A DNA stretch of 40,748 nt. It comes from Candidatus Naiadarchaeum limnaeum (GTDB taxonomy: Archaea; Undinarchaeota; Undinarchaeia; Undinarchaeales; Naiadarchaeaceae). Position numbers and translations under genes: made by a program. The notes beneath the pieces are model-generated. The model did not search any database and had not been told where the DNA came from. It saw only the letters and a program-made list of their open reading frames with translations. Each line of letters begins with the position of its first letter. The first letter of the stretch is position 1. The stretch is from the NCBI GenBank assembly GCA_014189685.1, contig DVAB01000017.1, positions 1 through 40,748 on the forward strand, written 5' to 3'. Below are positions 16,160-23,092 of the stretch, piece after piece.

Positions 16160-16915
16160 ATGGCAAAGATTCCTGACTTACCGCCCGCTTTAAAGAAAAA
16201 GCTACAAGAGTTAAACGCGCCGAACGCAAAAAAGCTTTATAAATTATATCTGGATGGAAATTTTGAGGGCATATTAGCCCTAATTTATTCGAGTGCAAAA
16301 GATTCTAGAAACGAAAAAATTGTAAGAATAACAGAAACTTTTCACAAATATTTTGAAAGAATTTCAGAGCTTTCTGCCGAGGCAGAGGAGGAATCGCTTT
16401 CTGGAATCAATTCTGTTCTTGATGATATAAAAAATTTGAACATCTCAAGAGAGATTAAGCCAAGTTTCGACAGAACATTATTAGCAATAAAGGGGTTGAC
16501 ACAAAAAAGCAAATGGCAAATCTGGAAAAAACCACATTATAGAAAAGAGTTGAAAAATGCTCTGGAAGAAATTTTCAAGCAGGCTGGAAAAAGCCCTTAC
16601 GCGGCTGAAATTGTTAATGGAATAAAACCAGTGGTTTTTGCTGAGATAGATAGCCCTGCGTTTGCGGAAATTATCCCAATAATCCTTTTGCTAATTGCAA
16701 GCATTGCAACAGGGATGCCGCTGTTTTTATTGGTAGCAGCAAAATGGAAGGTGGTTGCAGGAGTTGCCTTTGCAATAATATCACTTATTCTTGGAGTTAT
16801 AGGAATGATAAGCGCAACCTTGGGGGAAGCCTTGCAATCATTGGGCTTCATAATTTTTGGTATTTTAGCATTGTTTTATTATGGAAGAAGCGCATATCAG
16901 GGATGGGAGAAATAA
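16160..16915 (+). CDS. Hypothetical protein with helical N-terminus and C-terminal membrane helices
   Basis: A 251-residue protein not assigned to a family. The first 150 residues are charged and mostly helical (ALKKKLQELNAPNAKKL, ELSAEAEEES), followed by three or four membrane helices (about 166-187, 192-215, 222-243). The leaderless ATG is supported by the TATA box at 16129. It is divergent from the surface-protein operon, which may hint at a role in that system. Confidence 0.7.
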   Translation: MAKIPDLPPALKKKLQELNAPNAKKLYKLYLDGNFEGILALIYSSAKDSRNEKIVRITETFHKYFERISELSAEAEEESLSGINSVLDDIKNLNISREIKPSFDRTLLAIKGLTQKSKWQIWKKPHYRKELKNALEEIFKQAGKSPYAAEIVNGIKPVVFAEIDSPAFAEIIPIILLLIASIATGMPLFLLVAAKWKVVAGVAFAIISLILGVIGMISATLGEALQSLGFIIFGILALFYYGRSAYQGWEK

Positions 16916-16990
16916 TTATTTTATTTAACTAATTGATCAAAACTTATTTAAGCCTAATTTTCAAAGCATCTTTGAGCGGAAGCGAGACAA

Positions 16991-17061
16991 CGCGAAACGG
17001 AAGGTTTCGCGTGTGCAAAGGAATTTGATTCCTTTGCGAGATGCAAGGAAGCGAAGCTTCC
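16991..17061. repeat. Three tandem hairpins in the ZIP gene leader
   Basis: Three inverted repeats follow in line. CGCGAAAC and GTTTCGCG are separated by 5 bases (16991-17011). GCAAAGGAAT and ATTCCTTTGC have a 3-base TTG loop (17015-17037). GGAAGC and GCTTCC have a GAA loop (17047-17061). The block lies between a possible TATA box (ACTTATTTAAG near 16940-16955) and the ZIP ATG at 17075. It could be a structured leader RNA or a small palindromic insertion; similar hairpins occur inside glmS and at 28244. Confidence 0.7.
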
Positions 17062-17074
17062 GAAGCAGCATACT

Positions 17075-17833
17075 ATGACATTGGGGTTAATATTGCTCTC
17101 TGTATTGATTGTGAGCTTGGTTTCTTTAGTTGGAATTCTCACAATTTCAATGAGTGGCAGAAAGCTAAAAAACATAATTTTTATTCTTATAAGTTTCGCA
17201 GCAGGAACAATGCTGGGCGGAGCATTTTTTGATTTACTCCCGGAGGCTGCAGAAATTGAAGGTATTTTAATCGCAGACATATTTCTTTACACTCTCATAG
17301 GCGTGATAGTTTTTTTCCTGATTGAAAGTTTCATTCACTTGTATCACTGCCACGTTGGCTACCACAAGCCGCACGAATATAGACATAAGCCAATTGCCTA
17401 TCTAAGCTTAATCGCAGATGGACTGCACAATTTTTTAGATGGGATTGCAATTGCGATTAGTTTTCTTGTAGGGATCGAAGTTGGGGTTGCTGTAACAATT
17501 GCAGTTATTTTGCATGAAATCCCGCAGGAGATAAATGATTTCAGCATTTTGATATACGGAGGATTTAGTAATTTGAAAGCACTGGGCTTTAATTTTCTCT
17601 CTGCACTAACAGCTTTTATTGGGGCGCTTTTTGCATACTTTTTTTCAGCAAGCATGGGGGGCGGACTTACCGCATTCCTGTTAGCTTTTAGCGGTGGCGG
17701 ATTCATTTACATGTCAGCTGCAAACTTAATTCCCGAGATGCATAGGGAAGCACATTTTGATAAATCAGTACTGCAGCTTATTGTACTATTATTAGGAATC
17801 GCAATTATTTTTGTGATAACAAATTTTGCTTAG
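17075..17833 (+). CDS. ZIP-family divalent metal transporter
   Basis: A 252-residue membrane protein of about eight helices. The signature of the ZIP family is clear: HNFLDGIAIA in the fourth helix and HEIPQEINDF in the fifth, which form the metal-binding site, and a His-rich loop (HLYHCHVGYHKPHEYRHK) before them. ZIP proteins bring Zn, Fe or Mn into the cytoplasm. The leader holds three hairpins. The GDT1-type transporter gene follows after 6 bases, so the two are co-transcribed. Confidence 0.9.
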   Translation: MTLGLILLSVLIVSLVSLVGILTISMSGRKLKNIIFILISFAAGTMLGGAFFDLLPEAAEIEGILIADIFLYTLIGVIVFFLIESFIHLYHCHVGYHKPHEYRHKPIAYLSLIADGLHNFLDGIAIAISFLVGIEVGVAVTIAVILHEIPQEINDFSILIYGGFSNLKALGFNFLSALTAFIGALFAYFFSASMGGGLTAFLLAFSGGGFIYMSAANLIPEMHREAHFDKSVLQLIVLLLGIAIIFVITNFA

Positions 17834-17839
17834 AAAAAA

Positions 17840-18394
17840 ATGATAATAGAACTCCTAGCAACAATTGTAATAATTTTTCTCGCAGAACTTGCAGATAAAA
17901 CGCAGTTAGTCATTTTTTCATTGGGAATAAAATATAGAAAGCCATTGCAAGTTTTTTCTGGGGCACTTCTTGCCCATGGAATAATGGATGGGATAGCAAT
18001 AGTTGCAGGAAGTTTAGTTGCAAGTTTCTTTAAAATTGCTTTCTTAAAGGTAGGGATAGCGGCGCTCTTTATTCTCATTGGAATTTATATGATCTTTAAA
18101 GAGAAAAAAACAAAAAAAGTTCCGCCGCTTATAAAAAATGTCTTTCTTGCAGCTTTTGCACTTATATTTCTAAGCGAATTTGGGGACAAGTCACAAATCG
18201 CTGCCGGGCTTCTTGGGGCAAAATACAATTTGCCTTTAATTGTTTTTGCAGGAACAATGTTGGGATTGGCACTTGCAATAGGACTTAATTTGTTATTAGG
18301 CAAAAGAATTGCAAAATTCATTGGCTATGAAAAAGCTGAAAAAATTGCTGCGGGATTATTTATAGTCTACGGAATAATATTCCTTTTGTTATAA
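17840..18394 (+). CDS. GDT1/UPF0016 family cation transporter
   Basis: A 184-residue, six-helix protein made of two related halves, each with the family's acidic motif: ELADKTQ near residue 14 and EFGDKSQ near 114. GDT1/TMEM165 homologues move Mn or Ca, often against protons. Together with the upstream ZIP gene this suggests balance of manganese or another divalent metal. The TAA stop shares a base with the next ATG. Confidence 0.9.
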   Translation: MIIELLATIVIIFLAELADKTQLVIFSLGIKYRKPLQVFSGALLAHGIMDGIAIVAGSLVASFFKIAFLKVGIAALFILIGIYMIFKEKKTKKVPPLIKNVFLAAFALIFLSEFGDKSQIAAGLLGAKYNLPLIVFAGTMLGLALAIGLNLLLGKRIAKFIGYEKAEKIAAGLFIVYGIIFLLL

Positions 18395-18819
18395 TGGAAA
18401 ACATTGTAGAAATTTTGCAGAGTTCAAAAACAATTGCGGTTGTGGGCTGCAGCAAAAATCCGGGAAAGGACGCGCACGATATTCCTGCATTAATGCAATC
18501 AAAAGGTTATGGAATTATCCCAATAAATCCAACTGCGGATGAAATTTTAGGAGAAAAAGCGTATCCAAATTTATTGTATCTTCCTTTAGATTTAAAAAAG
18601 CAAATTGACATTATTGATGTTTTCCGGCCTTCAAACGAAGTTGCTGGAATTGTAGAACAAGCTTTGCAATTGCAAAAAGAAACTGGGAAAAAATATGTAA
18701 TCTGGACTCAGCTTGGAATTCAAGATGATACAGCAGCGGCAAAAGCGCGAGCCGCAGGATTAAAAGTTATTCAAAATCACTGCTTAAAAATAGAGTACAA
18801 TAAATTATTTCCTTTTTGA
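18394..18819 (+). CDS. CoA-binding domain protein (YccU-like)
   Basis: A 141-residue single-domain protein of the CoA_binding_2 family, with a Rossmann fold. The entry motif is IAVVGCSKNPGKDAHDIP, followed by GYGIIPINPTADEILGEKAYP, the most typical part of the family, and VIWTQLGIQD near the end. The biochemical role of the family is not well defined. It is translationally coupled to the transporter upstream and ends convergent with the glutaredoxin gene, overlapping it by 15 bases. Confidence 0.9.
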   Translation: MENIVEILQSSKTIAVVGCSKNPGKDAHDIPALMQSKGYGIIPINPTADEILGEKAYPNLLYLPLDLKKQIDIIDVFRPSNEVAGIVEQALQLQKETGKKYVIWTQLGIQDDTAAAKARAAGLKVIQNHCLKIEYNKLFPF

Positions 18820-19095
18820 TTTCTTTTTTGGCTTTATTTGTGTAACAGCATGCGAGCCTATTCCTAAAACCTCATCAAGCGCGCTTTTATTCCAGCCAAT
18901 TATTACGTGTTCCTCTGAATCCGTAATAACAATAACCGGAACTCCGCGCTGGCCACTCTTATTAACCATTACATCGCGCGCCTTCAGATCAGAAACAACA
19001 TCTTTTTCAGTATATTTTATATTGTTCTGTTTAAAGTACTCTTTAGTTGCTCTGCAATAAACGCAAGTTGGGGTTGTATAAATTATTACTTTCAT
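18805..19095 (-). CDS. Glutaredoxin-like protein
   Basis: A 96-residue thioredoxin-fold protein with a CVYC active site (C11, C14) after IIYTTPT, the cis-Pro loop GVPVIVI, and a basic C-terminal tail (KPKKKSKRK). It resembles NrdH/glutaredoxin-type electron donors. The start is the ATG at 19095, not a longer open frame that would run across the divergent gene. Likely cytoplasmic thiol reductant. Confidence 0.85.
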   Translation of the reverse strand: MKVIIYTTPTCVYCRATKEYFKQNNIKYTEKDVVSDLKARDVMVNKSGQRGVPVIVITDSEEHVIIGWNKSALDEVLGIGSHAVTQIKPKKKSKRK

Positions 19096-19147
19096 AATTT
19101 GAGTTAATCCCAATAAATTTATAAGTGTTGCGTAATTAAATATATAC

Positions 19148-19381
19148 ATGGCCCAAGTTCCAGTTATGATGGTAGAAGTTGAATTGACTTGCAAGAAATG
19201 CACTCGGAAAGAAAGAGTTGATGTTCCAATCGCCTGTGATGTTAGTACTGAAGTAAAAGGCGGTGCACTGGCTTGCAGTTTTATTGGGGATGTAAAACAA
19301 TATCTCAAAGAGTGCAAGGAGTGCGGCTCAAAACAGTTTAAGGTAGAGCAGAAAAAGATTCGCATGGGAACTGGCGCGTAA
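19148..19381 (+). CDS. Small zinc-ribbon protein
   Basis: A 77-residue protein with two CxxC pairs (CKKC at 15-18 and CKEC at 56-59) that could bind one zinc. The rest gives no family match. A TATA box (ATTTATAAG near 19118-19126) about 26 bases upstream supports a leaderless ATG. It is divergent from glutaredoxin and precedes the DtxR-type regulator. Confidence 0.7.
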   Translation: MAQVPVMMVEVELTCKKCTRKERVDVPIACDVSTEVKGGALACSFIGDVKQYLKECKECGSKQFKVEQKKIRMGTGA

Positions 19382-19401
19382 ATTTCTATTTTTAAAGTAG
19401 G

Positions 19402-19439
19402 TAAGGCAAACCTTATATATCCAGTTAGGCATCCTAACT
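19402..19439 (+). promoter_or_regulatory. Two DtxR-type operators flanking the TATA box of the regulator gene
   Basis: Inverted repeat TAAGG-CAAA-CCTTA (19402-19415) overlaps the upstream edge of the TATA box TTATATAT (19413-19420). A second, AGTTAGG-CAT-CCTAACT (19423-19439), lies between the TATA box and the leaderless ATG at 19444. They match the TTAGG/CCTAA half-sites of iron-dependent DtxR/IdeR regulators. Binding would block the promoter, giving self-repression. Confidence 0.75.
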
Positions 19440-19443
19440 TTGT

Positions 19444-19827
19444 ATGAGAAAATCTGAAATCGAATCAAGAGAGATGTATTTGAAAGCTATTTACAATATT
19501 CAGAGATATGAGCATAGAAATGCACGGCCAGTAGATGTCTCAAAATATTTGGAGGTCAGCAAGGCGAGTGTTTCTGAAATGGTTAAAAAAATGCGAAAAC
19601 AGAAATTGTTAGTTTACAAGCAGGGAACTGCAATTAGATTAACAAAGCAGGGTTTGATTGGTGCAAGAAAAGTAACTCATCATTACAAGGTACTTGAAGA
19701 TTTTTTTAAAAGAGTATTGAAACTTTCAGAAGAGCGCGCCGCAAAAGAGGCCTGTGATTTGGAGCATTTTTTCGCCGATGATACCATTACAAGATTAAAA
19801 AGATTAACAGATACTTATTCTAAGTAA
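19444..19827 (+). CDS. DtxR/MntR-family metal-dependent repressor
   Basis: A 127-residue regulator with an N-terminal winged-helix domain (about 8-70; VSKYLEVSKASVSEMVKKM is the DNA-reading helix region) and a short dimerisation/metal-binding helical domain with HHYKVLEDFF and ACDLEH, in line with the family's metal ligands. It lacks the C-terminal SH3-like domain, as in MntR. The operators before its own gene and before the FTR1 gene show it most likely senses iron and represses uptake. Confidence 0.9.
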   Translation: MRKSEIESREMYLKAIYNIQRYEHRNARPVDVSKYLEVSKASVSEMVKKMRKQKLLVYKQGTAIRLTKQGLIGARKVTHHYKVLEDFFKRVLKLSEERAAKEACDLEHFFADDTITRLKRLTDTYSK

Positions 19828-19831
19828 AAAC

Positions 19832-19858
19832 TTATATATAGGGTTAGGCATACCTAAC
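19832..19858 (+). promoter_or_regulatory. TATA box and DtxR-type operator of the FTR1 gene
   Basis: TTATATATA (19832-19840) is followed directly by the inverted repeat GTTAGG-CATA-CCTAAC (19843-19858), which matches the operator at 19423. The operator covers the expected transcription start, so bound repressor should block iron permease expression. Confidence 0.75.
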
Positions 19859-19871
19859 TCCGTGATATAAT

Positions 19872-20705
19872 GTGGGCTTACCTACATTTGTAATAACATT
19901 CAGGGAAACTTTAGAAGCTGCACTAGTTGTTGGAATTATTTTAGTTTATTTAATAAAAACAGAAAATACAAAGTATAACAAATTTGTCTGGGGCGGGACT
20001 TTTTCTGCAATTGTCGGAAGCGGAGTAGCAGCTTTTTTGTTCAGCAGATTCGCAGGCGGCTTCACAGGAGCTACTGAGCAAATTTTTGAGGGCGCAACAA
20101 TGTTTGCTGCTGCTCTCTTACTTACTACAATGATATTCTGGATGCTAAAGCAAAAACATCTAATTGCAGAGCACATAAGGGCGCAGCTCTCAAAGCACAT
20201 AGAGATGGAATATGAGATTGGAATTTTTGCTCTTGCTTTTGTAATGGTTTTGAGGGAAGGAGTTGAAACTGTTATATTTTTAAATGCAACTGCATTTATT
20301 GGACAATTTGATTTCCTAAGCGGAATTTTAGGAATTATAGTTGCAGTTGGGCTGGGATTTGTAATTTTTGCAGGAATAAAAAGAATTGATTTGAAAAACT
20401 TTTTCTCAGTTACAAGTGTGCTTTTAATTTTATTTGCAGCTGGACTAGTTGCCCATGGTGTTCATGAATTTGAAGAGGCGGGAGTTGTAAATCCGATAAA
20501 AACTCCAGTGTACAATATAAATCATATTTTGGATGAAAAAGGAGTTGTGGGAAGTTTCTTGAAAGCCTTGTTCGGATATAACGGAAATCCAAGTTTGATG
20601 GAAGTGCTAAGCTATCTGGGGTATATAGGATTGATAGCAATTGTCTATTATAATTTTGATAAAATTTTTAAAATACAGCAGCCAATTGCAACAACTAGTT
20701 CTTGA
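19872..20705 (+). CDS. FTR1-family iron permease
   Basis: A 277-residue membrane protein with about seven helices and two REXXE iron-binding motifs, RETLE at 11-15 and REGVE at 128-132, as in Ftr1/EfeU. It would import ferric or ferrous iron. The start is a GTG at 19872; an ATG two bases earlier (19870) is out of frame and meets a stop after seven codons. The DtxR-type operator upstream supports iron control. The final stop lies at the edge of an inverted repeat shared with the convergent gene. Confidence 0.9.
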   Translation: MGLPTFVITFRETLEAALVVGIILVYLIKTENTKYNKFVWGGTFSAIVGSGVAAFLFSRFAGGFTGATEQIFEGATMFAAALLLTTMIFWMLKQKHLIAEHIRAQLSKHIEMEYEIGIFALAFVMVLREGVETVIFLNATAFIGQFDFLSGILGIIVAVGLGFVIFAGIKRIDLKNFFSVTSVLLILFAAGLVAHGVHEFEEAGVVNPIKTPVYNINHILDEKGVVGSFLKALFGYNGNPSLMEVLSYLGYIGLIAIVYYNFDKIFKIQQPIATTSS

Positions 20706-20762
20706 CACAAAGGGTAGCATCAGAGAGCAATTAATTTATCTGCTAATCAACTACCCTTTGTG
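20706..20762. terminator. Long inverted repeat between convergent genes, possible bidirectional terminator
   Basis: CACAAAGGGTAG (20706-20717) is exactly repeated in reverse at 20751-20762, giving 12-base arms around a 33-base loop. The right arm overlaps the last codons of the minus-strand gene. Its place between convergent stops suggests transcript ending or mRNA end protection. Confidence 0.55.
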
Positions 20763-21181
20763 AACGCGCCAAGCAAATAGAGTGAAACAAACATAAGTAC
20801 AAGCCCAATTAGCATAAGCGGAGTCCTGTATGCTGAAAGGAATATTACAGTATTAAATCCAAGTGCTTGTGCAAGTATTGGAATGCAGGCAGGGCATTGA
20901 AATGCAAAAATTCCTAAAATCGAGCCTGCCTGGCTTGAAGCGCTTTTTAATTCGCAGGCCTGAATTTTTTGCCTGAATGAATGGTATTGTATTGACATTG
21001 TTATTCCAAAAAGAATTGAAAAAATCATGTAAAGCACAAAGTTCAACGGGCTGATAAAGGTAAACCATATATCTAGATTTCCAAGTGATTGAAAAGTCGG
21101 AAAAATTAGAAGCATAACGAATGTAGCTGCCACTGCGGTTGCCAAATAACGCTTCTCGGAAAGAATTTTAAAAAGTTTCAT
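20747..21181 (-). CDS. Four-helix membrane protein with CPAC motif, possible DsbA partner
   Basis: A 144-residue protein with four membrane helices (about 13-30, 40-63, 84-108, 111-140). The third helix begins with FQCPACIPIL (C96, C99), and C76 precedes it. The CxxC in a four-helix protein just downstream of a DsbA gene recalls DsbB and VKOR, which reoxidise DsbA, but the sequence does not look like either family. The ATG at 21181 has a ribosome binding site (GTGAG) and lies 10 bases after the DsbA stop. Function as a DsbA oxidase is inference. Confidence 0.65.
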   Translation of the reverse strand: MKLFKILSEKRYLATAVAATFVMLLIFPTFQSLGNLDIWFTFISPLNFVLYMIFSILFGITMSIQYHSFRQKIQACELKSASSQAGSILGIFAFQCPACIPILAQALGFNTVIFLSAYRTPLMLIGLVLMFVSLYLLGAFTKGS

Positions 21182-21191
21182 CTCACGAGCT

Positions 21192-21944
21192 TTACCGCGC
21201 CCATTCAATTTGTTTTGCAAATAAAGTATCGTGGTATTCCCAGTATTTTCCTTGTTCCCCTGCACAGAGAGCAGTCTCGGCAGCTTTCTGAGCAAGTGGA
21301 TGAATGCTTCTCAGTGGGAAATCTTTGTAAACAAAGAGAACTTTTCCAGTATCAACATAATCTTTCTTAATCTGCGGCAATGTATCTTTCCAGAATTTCC
21401 CACAGAACGGGCACTGAAAATCAGAAAATTCGAGCATTATAATTGGAGCGTCTTTTTTGCCAAGTGTTTGATCTTTTGAATTGACAAGGCTTAATGCCAT
21501 GGAGCGATTTGACGGAGTTGCTAGTTCTTTATCCAATATTGATTTAAATTCCTCGTAAGGAGCTGCACCTATTGGAACAAGCTGCCCATTTATAACAAAA
21601 GTTGGTGTTCCTGTTGCACCTAGTGCTAATGCAAGTTTGTAATCAGAATTTACATCTTCTGTGTATTCCCCATCATCAACACAGGATTCAAATTGTTGCT
21701 TGTTCAACTTTAGATCAGTTGCATATTTTGTAAATAGCGCATCTCGTGTCACTGTTATTCCTTGCGAGCTGCCCTCGCTACCATCTCCAGTAAATGATGT
21801 CTGTATGCCAGTGGAAGTTGTTCCAAAGCTCTGCTGAATTCCAAAATAATAGCCTGCAAACGCTCCTACAACCAAGCCAAAAACAAACAACAATATAGAT
21901 AGATGGGAACTTTTCACCTGGACGTGTTCGCTTTTTTGTTCCAT
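21192..21944 (-). CDS. DsbA-family thiol-disulfide protein with swapped halves
   Basis: A 250-residue membrane-anchored thioredoxin-fold protein. After the anchor (about 15-38) comes the part that is normally C-terminal in DsbA_4 proteins: the helical segment LFTKYATDLKLNKQQFESC, then the cis-Pro loop GTPTFVINGQ (P114) and the last helix to about 141. The part that is normally N-terminal follows: DAPIIMLEFSDFQCPFCGKFW with the active site C178-C181, then HPLAQKAAETALCAGEQGKYWEYHD, and the protein stops. This is a circular permutation of the usual order. The rest of a normal C-terminal half is absent downstream, where the next gene starts after 10 bases. It likely makes disulfides outside the cell with the downstream CPAC protein. 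Confidence 0.85.
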   Translation of the reverse strand: MEQKSEHVQVKSSHLSILLFVFGLVVGAFAGYYFGIQQSFGTTSTGIQTSFTGDGSEGSSQGITVTRDALFTKYATDLKLNKQQFESCVDDGEYTEDVNSDYKLALALGATGTPTFVINGQLVPIGAAPYEEFKSILDKELATPSNRSMALSLVNSKDQTLGKKDAPIIMLEFSDFQCPFCGKFWKDTLPQIKKDYVDTGKVLFVYKDFPLRSIHPLAQKAAETALCAGEQGKYWEYHDTLFAKQIEWAR

Positions 21945-21978
21945 TTTCTTGATTTATTTCCCCCGAGAGAAAATATGA

Positions 21979-21993
21979 GGAACGTATAGTTCC
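21979..21993. promoter_or_regulatory. Short inverted repeat in the dsbA-like leader
   Basis: GGAAC-GTATA-GTTCC lies about 35 bases before the ATG and downstream of an AT-rich TATA region (about 22025-22050). It could be an operator for a redox regulator, but five-base arms are short and chance is possible. Confidence 0.25.
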
Positions 21994-22075
21994 GAAATAT
22001 GCTTTCAGAGTGCTTGTTTTAGATTATATTTATATATTATTATAAGTTCAAACTGATAGCTCTCTAGCCTACTAT

Positions 22076-22246
22076 TTATTTTCCAGCAGCGCGTTTCTTC
22101 TGTCTCAAGCGATTGTGACCGCATTCCCTGCATTTTGCTTTCCCAAGCCTAACTTTTCTTGGGTCAACGCGATTGCGAGCATTGCACTTCATGCAAATAT
22201 ACATATTCTTGAACAGTCTTGCTTCTGCTTCTGGAAATCGGGCCAT
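22076..22246 (-). CDS. rpl40e: Large ribosomal subunit protein L40e (eL40)
   Basis: A 56-residue basic protein with a zinc ribbon formed by CMKC (18-21) and CREC (39-42), between [12 protein letters not shown] and RLRQKKR. This is the archaeal form of ribosomal protein eL40, which lacks the ubiquitin fusion of eukaryotes. Length and motifs match the family. It lies 13 bases after the convergent-direction stop of htpX on the same strand and may share its transcript. Confidence 0.92.
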   Translation of the reverse strand: MARFPEAEARLFKNMYICMKCNARNRVDPRKVRLGKAKCRECGHNRLRQKKRAAGK

Positions 22247-22259
22247 GAATCCTTTGAAA

Positions 22260-23084
22260 CTACACTTTTATGCTTTTAAGCCTTTCTATCCGCTTTTCAA
22301 GAGGCGGATGTGTTAAAAATAAATGGATTAAAGATTCTCCTGCAAAGGGATTTACAATAAATAAGTGCGAAGTTGCAGGGCTTCCGCTCTTGAGTGGATG
22401 ATGTTTAACCCCGGCTGAGATTTTCTGCAATGCACTGGCAAGTGCTAATGGTTTTTCGCTCAGAATTGCTCCTGAATAATCAGCCCCATATTCTCTTTGC
22501 CTGGAAATTGCCATTCTTACTAAAGCTGCTGCAAGCGGTGCAACAATTATGAAAATTAAAAACATTAAAGCGTTTCCCCCCCTGTCTCTAGATGAGCCAG
22601 CAAAATATGCAAATCTTCCGATTAATGCAATCGCGCCTGCTATAGTTGCTGCAACTGTTCCAACTAAAATATCCTTGTTTGTTATATGGCTGATCTCATG
22701 TGCAAAAACTCCCTCAAGCTCATTCTCATTTAATAAATTTAAAATCCCAGTAGTTGCGCAAACAACTGCATTTTTTGGATTTCTTCCAGTAGCGAAAGCA
22801 TTAGGAGTTGCGCTTTGCATAACTGCAACCTTTGGCTTAGGGATTTTTGCTTTTTTTGCAAGCCGCTCAACAACGTGGTGCAGTTTTGGATAATCATGGG
22901 CAGAAACTTCTTTTGCTCCATACATCGCTAGAACAATTTTATCTGAGTAAAAGTATGAAACCACATTTATCAAGGCTGCAAAGATTAGGGCTGTTATAAT
23001 TCCATAAGTTCCAAAGAAACTCCCAACTAGCATAAATATGCCAATGAGCAATCCAAACAATAAAACAATTCTTGTGCTTCCCAT
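22260..23084 (-). CDS. htpX: HtpX-family membrane zinc metalloprotease
   Basis: A 274-residue M48 peptidase. Two N-terminal membrane helices (about 5-48) lead to the zinc site HEISH, with the third ligand Glu in REYGAD further on; two more helices lie between. HtpX degrades damaged membrane proteins. The ATG at 23084 gives the usual start; an in-frame TTG at 23096 overlaps the CTP synthase stop and would add four residues. It is in an operon with CTP synthase. Confidence 0.93.
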   Translation of the reverse strand: MGSTRIVLLFGLLIGIFMLVGSFFGTYGIITALIFAALINVVSYFYSDKIVLAMYGAKEVSAHDYPKLHHVVERLAKKAKIPKPKVAVMQSATPNAFATGRNPKNAVVCATTGILNLLNENELEGVFAHEISHITNKDILVGTVAATIAGAIALIGRFAYFAGSSRDRGGNALMFLIFIIVAPLAAALVRMAISRQREYGADYSGAILSEKPLALASALQKISAGVKHHPLKSGSPATSHLFIVNPFAGESLIHLFLTHPPLEKRIERLKSIKV

Positions 23085-23092
23085 TTTTATTT

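Noticed and set aside
16991-17061. CRISPR array
   Set aside because: The repeats are inverted hairpins of different sequence with no regular direct repeat or spacer length, and no cas genes are present.
16976-17074. Reading the ZIP leader as coding sequence
   Set aside because: The frame is open for about 33 codons but has no ATG, GTG or TTG before a TGA, and the sequence is made of inverted repeats.
21182-21295. Longer start for the CPAC membrane protein
   Set aside because: It would overlap the dsbA-like gene by over 100 bases; the ATG at 21181 has a ribosome binding site.
21979-21993. Strong redox operator before the dsbA-like gene
   Set aside because: Arms of five bases are too short to claim; kept only as a low-confidence feature.
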